From assembly GCA_946886425.1 (NCBI GenBank), contig CAMPIP010000056.1, positions 1 to 12,700 of the forward strand: a stretch of 12,700 nucleotides of DNA, read 5' to 3'. How positions within the stretch are numbered: position 1 is the first letter of the stretch; every line of letters begins with the position of its first letter. Position numbers and translations under genes: made by a program. This DNA is from an uncultured Actinomycetes bacterium. Its GTDB lineage: Bacteria > Actinomycetota > Thermoleophilia > Solirubrobacterales > 70-9. The notes below the pieces were generated by a model that was not told the origin of the DNA, did not search any database, and saw nothing but the letters and a program-made list of their open reading frames with translations. Below, one piece after another: positions 1-6,942 of this stretch.

Positions 1-357
1 GGCGACCCCGGCGTCGAAGCCGCCGGCGGCGATCCCGTGGGCGAGCGCGTTGAGGGCGGCCAGGCCGGAGCCGCAGAAGCGGTTCATCGAGACGCCCGCG
101 ACGCTGGCCGGCAGCCCGGCGAGGATCGCCGCGTAGCGAGCAACGTTGCCCATCGCCTCCCCGGAGGCATTGACTATCCCGACCGAGACCTCGTCGAGCC
201 GCTCCGGCTCGACCCCGGAGCGGCGCACCGACTCGCGCAGCACCCCGGCCAGGAGGTCGTCGGGACGGACGCCGGAGAGGCTGCCGCCGTGGCGCCCTGC
301 CGGGGTCCGAACCCCGGCGAGAACGAGCGGGTCGCGTGGCATCGCCGTGGCCGCCAT
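1..357 (-). CDS. Thiolase (acetyl-CoA acetyltransferase family), N-terminal part, cut by the window edge
   Basis: Thiolases cleave 3-ketoacyl-CoA with CoA, or run the reverse Claisen condensation, in the cytoplasm. Only the first 119 residues of a roughly 390-residue protein are present. The N-terminal strand with VRTPAGRHGGSLS (about residues 16-28) and RPDDLLA is typical of the family. The nucleophilic cysteine lies in NRFCGSGLAAL (Cys95), the acyl-enzyme site. The ATG at 357 shares one base with the TGA of the upstream permease (TGATG), so it is the last visible gene of the transporter operon and probably translationally coupled. An in-frame ATG at 342 (MPRDP) is a possible alternative start. 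A degradative role fits the enoyl-CoA hydratase and dehydrogenases upstream in the cluster. The histidine and second cysteine lie outside the window, so degradative versus biosynthetic type, or an SCP-x-like variant, cannot be told. Confidence 0.9.
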   Translation of the reverse strand, partial: MAATAMPRDPLVLAGVRTPAGRHGGSLSGVRPDDLLAGVLRESVRRSGVEPERLDEVSVGIVNASGEAMGNVARYAAILAGLPASVAGVSMNRFCGSGLAALNALAHGIAAGGFDAGVA

Positions 358-1208
358 CAGGCCTCGGCCCGGCGCGCGGCCCGCTGGATCGTGATCGTCG
401 CGATCGTGATCAGCAGCACCGAGAAGACGGCAATCAGGGTCAGGACCGCGTTGACCGACGGCGAGAAGCCCTGCCGCAGCAGCGTCCAAATGTGAACCGG
501 CAGGGTCGGTTCGGGCCCGGCCAGGAAGAAGGTGACGATGATCTCGTCGAAGGAGACCGTGAAGCCGAGCAGCGCCGCGGCGATCAGCGAGGTCCGGATC
601 GAAGGGAAGATGACGTTGACGAAGGTCCGGATCGGTCCGGCGCCGAGGTCCTTCGATGCCTGCTCGAGGGTGGGGTCGAGCGCCCGCAGCCGCTGGGTGA
701 CGACGAAGATGATGATCGGGGTGATGAAGGTGACGTGGCCGATCACGATCGCCAGGAAGCCCGGTTCGATGCCGATCTCCCGGAACGAGAGCAGCAGCGA
801 GATCCCCAGCACCATCCCCGGCATCACGAACGGCAGCGCGATCAGCGCCTGCAGGATCGGCAGGCCGCGCACCCGCACCCGCGCGAACAGCAGCGAGAAG
901 CCGGTCCCGGCGACGCAGGAGATCGCCACCGCGAGCAGCGAGACTTTGGCGCTGAAGAAGAGCGCGTCGATCATCGCCGTGTCGTTGAAGAGGCGGTCGT
1001 ACCAGATCGTGCTGAACCCCTTCAGCGGCAGGCTCTGCACCGAGCCCTCGTTGAAGGAGAAGACCGCCATGACGAGGATCGGCGCGTAGAGGAAGAAGTA
1101 GACGAGCCCGGCGAAGCCGAAGGCGAGCGGCTTGCGCCAGTCGAAGCCGCGGGCCTCCTCGGCGGGAGCGGGTTCGAGCGGCAGCGGCTCGGCGGTGGCG
1201 GTGCTCAT
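357..1208 (-). CDS. ABC transporter inner-membrane permease, PotC type
   Basis: This is one of two permeases of a spermidine/putrescine-type (PotABCD-like) importer in the cytoplasmic membrane. The 283 residues match the family length. About six membrane segments can be placed near residues 27-50, 85-110, 117-140, 150-172, 206-230 and 253-275. The coupling loop that docks onto the ATPase is seen at about 180-201 (LEQASKDLGAG followed by FVNVIFP), the EAA motif of PotC-like proteins. The start overlaps the PotB-like stop by four bases (ATGA) and the stop shares a base with the thiolase start. The N-terminal 22 residues are Ala/Pro/Glu-rich and probably a disordered cytoplasmic tail. The family is well supported; the solute is not determined by this subunit. 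Confidence 0.93.
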   Translation of the reverse strand: MSTATAEPLPLEPAPAEEARGFDWRKPLAFGFAGLVYFFLYAPILVMAVFSFNEGSVQSLPLKGFSTIWYDRLFNDTAMIDALFFSAKVSLLAVAISCVAGTGFSLLFARVRVRGLPILQALIALPFVMPGMVLGISLLLSFREIGIEPGFLAIVIGHVTFITPIIIFVVTQRLRALDPTLEQASKDLGAGPIRTFVNVIFPSIRTSLIAAALLGFTVSFDEIIVTFFLAGPEPTLPVHIWTLLRQGFSPSVNAVLTLIAVFSVLLITIATITIQRAARRAEA

Positions 1209-2083
1209 GCCGTCTCCCCTTCGAGGACGTAGCGCTTGCGCAGCAGCAGCGACAGCAGGCCCAGGACGATCAGCGAGACGAGCACGGTGCTGATCGCCAG
1301 GGCGGCGCCGTAGGGCCAGTTGTTGAGCCCGCCGAAGGCCTGCAGGACGACGGTGCCGACCATCGTGCCGCTGAAGCCGCCGACCAGGGCCGGGGTCACG
1401 TAGTCGCCGAAGACGAGGACGAAGACGAGCATGAACCCGATCACCACCGAGGGCCGGGCGATCGGCCAGACCACGGTCCGGAAGGTCCGCCAGCCGGAAG
1501 CCCCGCAGTCGCCCGCCGCCTCGTAGAGGTTCGGCGGGATCCGGTCAAGCAGCGTGTACGAGGCCAGGAAGACGTAGGGAATGCCGACGTAGGTCATCAC
1601 GATCCCCACCGCCCAGGGCGAGTAGAGGAAGGCGCTCGAGGGCTCGCTGATGATCCCGACGGTTTCCAGGAACCCGTTGAGGATCCCGTTCTCGCCGAGG
1701 ATGATCTTCCAGGAGAAGACCCGCATCAGGAAGCTGATCCAGAGCGGCACGATGATCAGCAGCGCCGCGTAGAACTTGTACCTGCCGAAGTAGCGGACGA
1801 CCACGTAGGCGAGCGGGAAGGCGATCAGCGTCGCCATCGTCGCGGCGCCGCCGGCGATCAGCAGCGAGCGGATCATCAGGGTGATCACCGTGTCCGACTG
1901 GACGACCGCCTCGTAGTTGGTGAGCGTAACGGTGTGTTTGATCCCGAAGATTTCGTTTTTCCAGAAGCTGTAGAGGACGAGGACCGCGTTGGGCGCGATC
2001 ACCAGCACCGCGACCCAGGCGATCGCGGGCAGGGTCGCCAGCCAGCGCCAGGCCGCGGCCGGGACACGGGCGGCGGCGCTCAC
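1205..2083 (-). CDS. ABC transporter inner-membrane permease, PotB type
   Basis: This is the partner permease of the PotABCD-like importer, 292 residues from the GTG at 2083. That start was chosen because GTG overlaps the TGA of the ATPase gene (GTGA) and gives a normal short N terminus before the first membrane segment. The open frame continues upstream only as an antisense-like Arg/Gly-rich stretch inside the ATPase gene. Hydrophobic segments lie near residues 15-40, 70-96, 105-125, 158-178, 212-232 and 260-282. The EAA coupling loop is at about 186-207 (LYEAAGDCGASGWRTF, then VVWP). Family and pairing with the PotC-like subunit are clear from sequence and order; substrate is not. Confidence 0.93.
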   Translation of the reverse strand: MSAAARVPAAAWRWLATLPAIAWVAVLVIAPNAVLVLYSFWKNEIFGIKHTVTLTNYEAVVQSDTVITLMIRSLLIAGGAATMATLIAFPLAYVVVRYFGRYKFYAALLIIVPLWISFLMRVFSWKIILGENGILNGFLETVGIISEPSSAFLYSPWAVGIVMTYVGIPYVFLASYTLLDRIPPNLYEAAGDCGASGWRTFRTVVWPIARPSVVIGFMLVFVLVFGDYVTPALVGGFSGTMVGTVVLQAFGGLNNWPYGAALAISTVLVSLIVLGLLSLLLRKRYVLEGETA

Positions 2084-3264
2084 GCCGCTCCCGCACCGCC
2101 GTTCGCGACGGCTGCCGCGTCCTCGCGGATCGCGACCGCGTCGGCCGCGTTCCAGCCGATCGTGACCGCCTCGCCCGGACCGTAGGCCCCGACCGCCCCG
2201 CGGGCTTTGATCAGGTGACCGGCGGCGCGGATCCGCAGCTGTACCTCGGAGCCCTGGTAGATCGCCTCCTCGACGAGGCCCTCGACGCGGTTGTCGCAGG
2301 CGCCCGCCTCCGGGCCCAGGCGCAGCGCCTCGGGCCGCACCGAGAGGTGGAAGCGGCCGTCCTCGGGAGCCTCGGTGATCCGCAACGGCAGCTCGCCCGC
2401 GCAGACCGTGCCATCCGCCCCGCGCTCGCACTCGAGCAGGTTGGTGCTGCCGACGAAGCGGGCGACGAAGGTGGTCTGTGGCCGCGAGTAGACGTCCTCG
2501 GGGGTGCCGATCTGGTGGACGCGGCCCTCGGCCATGATCGCGATGTGGTCTGACATCGCCAGCGCCTCGCCCTGGTCGTGGGTGACGTAGACGAAGGTGA
2601 TGCCGACCTCGCGCTGCAGGTGCTGGAGGACCACCTGCATCTCCTGGCGGAGTTTCAGGTCGAGGGCGCCGAGCGGCTCGTCGAGCAGGACCAGCTGCGG
2701 TTTGGCGACGAGCGCCCGGGCCAGCGCCACCCGCTGCCGCTGCCCCCCGGAGAGCTGGTGCGGCATCCGCTCGGAGAAGTCGGAGACCGCGACCCGGGCC
2801 AGGAACTCCTCGACGCGGGCGCGGATCTCCGACTTGGGGACGCCGGCCATGCGGAGCGGGTAGCCGACGTTCTGGCGCACGTTCATGTGCGGGAACAGCG
2901 CGTAGTTCTGGAAGACGGTGTGGATCGGCCGGCGGTGCGGCGGCAGGCCGGTGATCTCGGTGTCGCCGAGCCAGACCCGTCCCTGGGTCGGCCGCTCGAA
3001 GCCGGCGATCATCCGCAGCGTCGTCGTCTTGCCGCTGCCGCTCGGGCCGAGCAGCGAGAAGAACTCGCCGGGCTGGATGAAGAGGTCGACGTCGGCGACC
3101 GCCGGCGCCTGCGTCCCCGGGTACTGCTTGGAGACCGAGCCCAGCCGCAGCGGCTCGTGGGCGATCGTCCCCGCCGGCTCGCGCAGGCGGCGCGGAGCGG
3201 CGGCGGCTGACGCCGCCGCTCCGCCGTTGTCCGAGGCGGCGATGAGTGCCTCCGACCCGCTCAC
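2080..3264 (-). CDS. ABC transporter ATP-binding protein, PotA type
   Basis: This is the cytoplasmic ATPase that powers the importer, 394 residues from the chosen GTG at 3264. Walker A GPSGSGKT is at about 73-80, the Q-loop glutamine at 119, the signature LSGGQ at 171-175, Walker B LVLLDE at 191-196 and the H-loop histidine at 229. The C-terminal part, from about residue 280, looks like the TOBE domain of PotA/MalK-type ATPases (LSVRPEALRL). The GTG overlaps the binding-protein stop by four bases (GTGA). A start at the GTG at 3300 would overlap that gene by 40 bases and is less likely. The first 35 residues form an unusual Ala-rich extension ahead of the core domain. A putative 2,3-type substrate switch or regulatory domain beyond TOBE is not visible. 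Confidence 0.93.
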   Translation of the reverse strand: MSGSEALIAASDNGGAAASAAAAPRRLREPAGTIAHEPLRLGSVSKQYPGTQAPAVADVDLFIQPGEFFSLLGPSGSGKTTTLRMIAGFERPTQGRVWLGDTEITGLPPHRRPIHTVFQNYALFPHMNVRQNVGYPLRMAGVPKSEIRARVEEFLARVAVSDFSERMPHQLSGGQRQRVALARALVAKPQLVLLDEPLGALDLKLRQEMQVVLQHLQREVGITFVYVTHDQGEALAMSDHIAIMAEGRVHQIGTPEDVYSRPQTTFVARFVGSTNLLECERGADGTVCAGELPLRITEAPEDGRFHLSVRPEALRLGPEAGACDNRVEGLVEEAIYQGSEVQLRIRAAGHLIKARGAVGAYGPGEAVTIGWNAADAVAIREDAAAVANGGAGAA

Positions 3265-4451
3265 AGACCGATCTTGAATTCGTTCCACAGGTTCAACCAC
3301 TCTTCGAGGTTTGGCACCCGTTTGAGCAACTTCAGGCTTTCGAAGAACTCGGTACCGCCGGCCGTCAGGGGCAGCAGCGTCCGGTCCAGGGCCTTTTTGT
3401 TGAGTCCGGCTTTGACCGCTTCCGGCGATTTCGCCTCCTGCAGCGTCAGCACACCCGTGTTCGAGCTTTCGGCGGCGAACCGCGCCTGCCAGGGAACCGA
3501 AAGGGTGTAGTTCATGAAGTCGTAGCAGAGGGCCGCTTTCTGCTCCCCCGCCTTGGTCATCGCGTAGTTGTCGCTCCAGGCCGCCGCGCCTTCTTTTGGG
3601 ATCGTCTGTTCGAGGGTGATCCCGTTGTCGCGCAGCGCCACCTGGGTGGAGATGTTGTAGAGGACGCCGGTGGTGACCTGGCCGTTCGCGAAGTCGGTCG
3701 TCTGGTCTTCGATCGAAGCCGAGACGTGGGTGACCTGACCGCGCAGTTCCATCAGCGCGTCGCTCATTTCCTTGAACTGCTTTTCGTCGAGGTCGAACGG
3801 TTCCTCGAACCCGAGCATGATCGGGATGAACGGCATCACCGTGGTCGGATCGTCGACGAGGCTGACCTTGCCGGCTACCGCGGGGTCATACAGCGAGCGC
3901 CAGGAGTCCGGCTTCTGCAGCTGGTCCGGAAGCCAGCAGAGTGGCTCGTCGCCCCAGTTGTAGAGGATCGCGTAGAGGCCGTCTTTGTATTCGGTCGCTT
4001 CCCGCCACTTCAATTCCGAGGTGACGTTTTTCATGTTCGGGATTTCACCCTCGTCGAGCGGCACGATCAGGTCCGCGTCGGCGTAATTCTCGACCCACCC
4101 GGAGGTGGCGAGGATCAGATCGAAGGCGTCCGGGTTGGCCTGGACCTTGGCGAAGCCGTCCGGGACCGACCCGTACAGCTGCGTGTTGATCTTGACCCCG
4201 CGGAGCTTTTCGTATTCGGCGAGCCACTCCTTTTCGTGGTAGCTCGCCCAGGTGAAGATGTTGAGGGTTTCGCCTTTGAACGAGGCCGGGTCGACGTCGC
4301 CGCCGCCCGCGGCCGCGTTCGAGGTCGTGCCGGAATCGTCGTCGCCGCCCCCGCAGCCGGGCAGGCCGGCTAGCGCAGCCGCGCCCAGCGCCGCGAGACC
4401 GATCGCGTGTCGCCGGGTGTAGACGTGGTTGGGTCGCAACGGATCGGTCAT
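3261..4451 (-). CDS. Periplasmic/extracellular solute-binding lipoprotein, PotD/PotF type, with Tat-like signal
   Basis: This captures the solute for the adjacent PotABC-like importer. It has 396 residues. The N terminus carries a twin-arginine motif (YTRRHAIGL, Arg13-Arg14), a hydrophobic stretch and a lipobox LPGC (Cys33), so it is predicted to be exported folded by Tat and then lipid-anchored. A Gly/Asp/Ser/Thr linker follows. The mature part has PotD landmarks: LNIFTWASY (63-71), FDLILATSGWV (110-120), VDDPTTVMPF (199-208) and AAWSDNYAM (290-298). W292 and D294 match the PotD Trp-x-Asp that binds an amine. Positions that I recall as acidic in PotD (Glu36, Glu171) appear as Ser70 and Thr204, so the ligand may not be spermidine. 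An SD (4458-4463) lies 6 bases before the ATG. Base composition is slightly richer in T than its neighbours. Confidence 0.93.
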   Translation of the reverse strand: MTDPLRPNHVYTRRHAIGLAALGAAALAGLPGCGGGDDDSGTTSNAAAGGGDVDPASFKGETLNIFTWASYHEKEWLAEYEKLRGVKINTQLYGSVPDGFAKVQANPDAFDLILATSGWVENYADADLIVPLDEGEIPNMKNVTSELKWREATEYKDGLYAILYNWGDEPLCWLPDQLQKPDSWRSLYDPAVAGKVSLVDDPTTVMPFIPIMLGFEEPFDLDEKQFKEMSDALMELRGQVTHVSASIEDQTTDFANGQVTTGVLYNISTQVALRDNGITLEQTIPKEGAAAWSDNYAMTKAGEQKAALCYDFMNYTLSVPWQARFAAESSNTGVLTLQEAKSPEAVKAGLNKKALDRTLLPLTAGGTEFFESLKLLKRVPNLEEWLNLWNEFKIGL

Positions 4452-4457
4452 CGGGGT

Positions 4458-4463
4458 CTCCTC
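4458..4463 (-). promoter_or_regulatory. Ribosome binding site of the solute-binding protein gene
   Basis: Reading the minus strand, GAGGAG lies 6 bases before the ATG at 4451. It sits in the 61-base gap after the upstream dehydrogenase stop. No convincing separate -10/-35 pair was seen in that gap, so the transporter genes are probably transcribed from the promoter at 6057-6085. Confidence 0.75.
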
Positions 4464-4512
4464 ATTGCCTTTGCGTCGTGCTGCTTGGACAGGGTTGGGT
4501 GGTGAGAAGTGG

Positions 4513-5277
4513 TCATGGCACCGGGGCGATCGCGGTCTGGCCGCCGTCGACGTAGAGGGTCGAGCCGGTCAGGAACTCGGGCGCCTCGGTGGCGAGGTAG
4601 GCGATCACGCCGGCCAGCTCGTGGGGTCGGCCGAGCCGGGCCAACGGGTTGATCCGGCCCAGGTCCTCCGGCGTCGCTTCCTCGACGAACTCGGCGATCA
4701 TCGGCGTGTCGACCCAGCCGGGCGAGACCGCGTTGACAGGGATCTTGTGGGCGGCGAGGTCGACCGCCAGCGAGCGGGCGAGCGAGTTGATCGCCGCCTT
4801 GGCGGCGCTGTAGTGGGCCGTTTCCGGCTCCGAGACGGCGCCGTTGATGGACGAGATGAAGATGATCCGGCCGCCGCCGGCCTCCTGCATCCGTTTCGCC
4901 GCCGCGACAGCGACCAGGAGGCTGCCGCGCAAGACGATGTCGAGGCAGGCGTCCCAGGCCTCGGCGGTCATCTCCAGGGTGTGGACCGGCTCGAACGTCG
5001 CCGCCGCGGTGACGGCGACATCGACGCCGCCGAGCCAATCGACCGTCTCGGCGACGAGCGCCTCGCACTCGGCCGGGTCGGCGACGTCGGTGGCGCGAAT
5101 CTCGACCTTGGCGTCGGGATGCTTCTCCAGCACCCGGGCGCGGGTCTCCTCGAGCTTCTCCTCGCGGCGGCCGGCCAGCATCAGCGCGAAGCCGGCCTCG
5201 GCGAGGGCCTCGGCGCTGGCGGCACCCATGCCGCTGCCGGCGCCGGTGACGACCGCGACTTTTGCTCGCTCGCTCAT
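4513..5277 (-). CDS. Short-chain dehydrogenase/reductase (SDR), NADP-type, with an atypical active-site asparagine position
   Basis: This is a cytoplasmic oxidoreductase of the SDR family, 254 residues. The cofactor loop TGAGSGMG is at 11-18, and AGRREE at 35-40 puts arginines after strand 2, which usually means NADP(H). The catalytic Ser143 (ISSING), Tyr156 and Lys160 (YSAAK) are present, as is SPGWVDTP (185-192). Two usual features are missing. NNAG is replaced by TAAA (90-93), and the tetrad asparagine is replaced by Val in LDIVLRG (112-118). A DIVL-x-G string at this place recalls 2,4-dienoyl-CoA reductases, so an acyl-CoA substrate is possible, but the exact reaction is unknown. The ATGA overlap with the preceding SDR stop shows tight co-translation. 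The TGA lies 61 bases before the binding-protein gene. Confidence 0.92.
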   Translation of the reverse strand: MSERAKVAVVTGAGSGMGAASAEALAEAGFALMLAGRREEKLEETRARVLEKHPDAKVEIRATDVADPAECEALVAETVDWLGGVDVAVTAAATFEPVHTLEMTAEAWDACLDIVLRGSLLVAVAAAKRMQEAGGGRIIFISSINGAVSEPETAHYSAAKAAINSLARSLAVDLAAHKIPVNAVSPGWVDTPMIAEFVEEATPEDLGRINPLARLGRPHELAGVIAYLATEAPEFLTGSTLYVDGGQTAIAPVP

Positions 5278-6023
5278 TGGGCCAGGAACCCCCCGTCGAT
5301 GACCAGCTCGGTGCCGGTCACGTAGGCGGCCTCGTCGGAGGCGAGGAAGACCAGGCCGTTGGAGATCTCGTGCGGCTGGGCGCCGCGCTTCATCGGCGTC
5401 GCCTCGGCGACCGCCTTCTCGACCTCGGGACCCTCTTCAGCGCTCATCGGCGTCAGGACCAGGCCCGGACAGACGCTGTTGACGCGGATCCCGTCGCCGA
5501 CGTGCGTCAGAGCCGCGCTCTTCGACATCAGCACCACCGCGCCCTTGGTCGCCTGGTAGGAGATGTACTCCTCGGCGCCGACGATGCCCCAGATCGAGGA
5601 GGTGTTGACGATCGAGCCGCCGCCGGCCCGCTGCATCGCCGGGACCGCCGCCCGCATCCCCAGGAAGACGCCGGTCTGGTTGACCGCGACGACCTGGTTC
5701 CAGTGCTCCTCGGTCTCGTCGAGCAGGGCCGGCATCCCGAGGATCCCGGCGTTGTTGACGAGCACGTCGAGCTTGCCGAAGCGCTCCTCGGCGCGGGAGA
5801 CGGCGGCTTTCCAGTCGGAGTCTTTGGTGACGTCGAGGTGGACGAACTCCGCGGCGAGGCCGCGGTCGGCGAGCGCCCGCGCGGTCTCCTCGCCCTGGTC
5901 GTCGCGGATGTCGCCGAGCACGACGCTGGCGCCCTCCTCGGCGAAGCGCTCCGCGTGTGCGGCGCCTTGCCCTCGCGCCGCGCCAGAGATCAGCGCGACT
6001 TTGCCGGCCAAGCGATCACTCAT
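5274..6023 (-). CDS. Short-chain dehydrogenase/reductase (SDR), NAD-type, hydroxysteroid-dehydrogenase-like
   Basis: This is a classical SDR of 249 residues. SGAARGQG (13-20) binds the cofactor, and Asp38 at the end of strand 2 (LGDIRDD) suggests NAD(H). NNAG is at 90-93, and the full tetrad Asn115, Ser143, Tyr156, Lys160 (YQATK) is intact. The overall pattern, with an HLDVT motif and NQTGVFLGM, resembles actinobacterial 3-alpha/20-beta-hydroxysteroid dehydrogenases and 3-hydroxyacyl-CoA dehydrogenases. Here it may oxidise a hydroxyl intermediate between the hydratase and thiolase steps (inference). The ATG at 6023 has AAGGGAG 6 bases upstream (6030-6036), which decides the start against a longer upstream frame. 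The stop overlaps the next SDR by four bases. It is the first gene after the promoter at 6057-6085. Confidence 0.92.
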   Translation of the reverse strand: MSDRLAGKVALISGAARGQGAAHAERFAEEGASVVLGDIRDDQGEETARALADRGLAAEFVHLDVTKDSDWKAAVSRAEERFGKLDVLVNNAGILGMPALLDETEEHWNQVVAVNQTGVFLGMRAAVPAMQRAGGGSIVNTSSIWGIVGAEEYISYQATKGAVVLMSKSAALTHVGDGIRVNSVCPGLVLTPMSAEEGPEVEKAVAEATPMKRGAQPHEISNGLVFLASDEAAYVTGTELVIDGGFLAQ

Positions 6024-6029
6024 GCACAA

Positions 6030-6036
6030 CTCCCTT
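6030..6036 (-). promoter_or_regulatory. Ribosome binding site of the NAD-type SDR gene
   Basis: Minus-strand AAGGGAG lies 6 bases before the ATG at 6023. It fixes the start of the SDR inside a much longer open frame that runs on upstream through the promoter into the hydratase gene. Confidence 0.75.
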
Positions 6037-6056
6037 CCCAGGTAGTCCTTGGCGAC

Positions 6057-6085
6057 AACATACGCGATGAACTCATTGGATGCAA
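6057..6085 (-). promoter_or_regulatory. Predicted promoter of the SDR-transporter-thiolase operon
   Basis: On the minus strand, TTGCAT (6085-6080) resembles a -35 box and TATGTT (6062-6057) a -10 box, with a 17-base spacer. Transcription would begin near 6050, leaving about 27 bases of leader that include the AAGGGAG site. It lies in the 79-base gap between the hydratase-family stop (6103) and the SDR start. The 24-bp shared element (6069-6092) covers the -35 box and most of the spacer, where a repressor would block polymerase. Confidence 0.6.
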
Positions 6086-6092
6086 TACCTCC
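6069..6092 (-). promoter_or_regulatory. Shared 24-bp element, copy A: candidate operator
   Basis: On the plus strand it begins GAACTCATTG and ends ACCTCC. It matches copy B (7991-8014) at 20 of 24 positions, with the first ten bases identical. Here the centre forms a short inverted repeat, ATTG-GATG-CAAT. Its distance to the -10 box is 6 bases, against 7 in copy B. Two non-coding copies in front of two halves of one cluster suggest a common DNA-binding regulator. The regulator is not in the window. Confidence 0.6.
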
Positions 6093-6102
6093 CTGGCGAT
6101 TT

Positions 6103-6942
6103 TTATCCCAGTTGTCCCTCTCCCCCGCGAAGTTCCAGCAAATCGGCGAAATCGCGCTCTCCCGCGGCGGTTTGCCCGCCGGCCGCGATGAAGTCCCGCA
6201 TCCGCTTCCGCGCTTCGGGCTCGGTCTTGAGCAGGTCGAGCAGCAGCGCCTCCAGCGCCTCTCCGGAGCCCTCCTCCCCGGCCCCGACCCTGACGGCGAG
6301 CTTGGCCAGCGCCACCGCCCGGGGCGGCTGCGCGGAGATCCGCTCGCAGAGCCCGTCGACGTGAGCGTCGAGCTCGGCGTCGTCGAGGGCGCGGTTGACG
6401 AGGCCGTAGCGCTCGGCCGGCTCGGCCGGGAGGTCCGCGCAGCCGAGCAGCATCTCCAACGCCCGCGCCCGCCCGATCGTCGCCGGCAGCCGCTGGGTGC
6501 CGCCGCCGGCGGCGAGGATGCCGAGCGCCGCCTCCGGGAAGGCGAAGACGGCCCGCTGCCGCGAGGCGAAGCGCATGTCGAGCGCCAGCAGCAGCTCGCA
6601 GCCGCCGCCGCGGGCGGCCCCGGCGACCTTGGCAACCGTCACCGCGGGCAGTTCGCGGAGTCGCCTCATCAGCCGGTTGAAGCCACCGGGGGCGGTGCGG
6701 GGCGCTCCGTCCGGCTCGGCGAGGATCGCCTCGAGGTCGTAGTGGGCGACGAAGTACTCGGGATTGGCGCTCTCGAAGCGCAGGACCCGGACCGCCGGGT
6801 CGGCCTCGACCTCGTCGAGGGCTCGCTCGAGGTCGCGCCGCATCCGCGGGTCGAAGGCGTTGACCGGCGGGCTGTCGAGGACGAGGACGGCGACCGCGCC
6901 GGCGCGCTCCAGTCGCAGGGTCTCGAGCCGCAGCGGCTCCAT
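6103..6942 (-). CDS. Enoyl-CoA hydratase/isomerase family protein (crotonase fold)
   Basis: This cytoplasmic acyl-CoA enzyme has 279 residues and most likely adds water to a 2-enoyl-CoA. The oxyanion-hole motif ARGGGCELLLALD is at 110-122, and both glutamates that act as acid and base in rat hydratase have counterparts: Glu116 (GGGCE) and Glu137 (FPEAALG), followed by GGGTQRLPATIG (146-157). An unusual point is the first oxyanion loop. The common AGAD string reads AHYD (66-69, in FVAHYDLEAI), which marks a divergent subfamily and could alter substrate choice. The ATG at 6942 shares one base with the TGA of the oxidoreductase upstream (TGATG), so the two are translated together. The stop is TAA at 6105-6103, followed by the next promoter. 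Other crotonase-fold reactions (isomerase, hydrolase) are not excluded. Confidence 0.92.
   Translation of the reverse strand: MEPLRLETLRLERAGAVAVLVLDSPPVNAFDPRMRRDLERALDEVEADPAVRVLRFESANPEYFVAHYDLEAILAEPDGAPRTAPGGFNRLMRRLRELPAVTVAKVAGAARGGGCELLLALDMRFASRQRAVFAFPEAALGILAAGGGTQRLPATIGRARALEMLLGCADLPAEPAERYGLVNRALDDAELDAHVDGLCERISAQPPRAVALAKLAVRVGAGEEGSGEALEALLLDLLKTEPEARKRMRDFIAAGGQTAAGERDFADLLELRGGEGQLG

Noticed and set aside
336..1232. Long plus-strand frame opposite the PotC-like permease.
   Set aside because: The translation is a low-complexity Arg/Asp/Glu-rich shadow, while the minus-strand frame has clear permease motifs.
3265..3300. Earlier GTG start at 3300 for the ATPase.
   Set aside because: It would overlap the binding-protein gene by 40 bases and adds residues not typical of the family. 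The GTGA overlap at 3264 matches the other junctions of the operon.
6020..6076. Possible 18-residue leader peptide (ATG at 6076, preceded by GGAGGT) whose TGA overlaps the SDR start.
   Set aside because: The predicted transcription start (about 6050) lies inside it, the SD spacing is long (10 bases), and copy B of the element would open a frame that runs through the oxidoreductase gene. The shared sequence is better explained as an operator.
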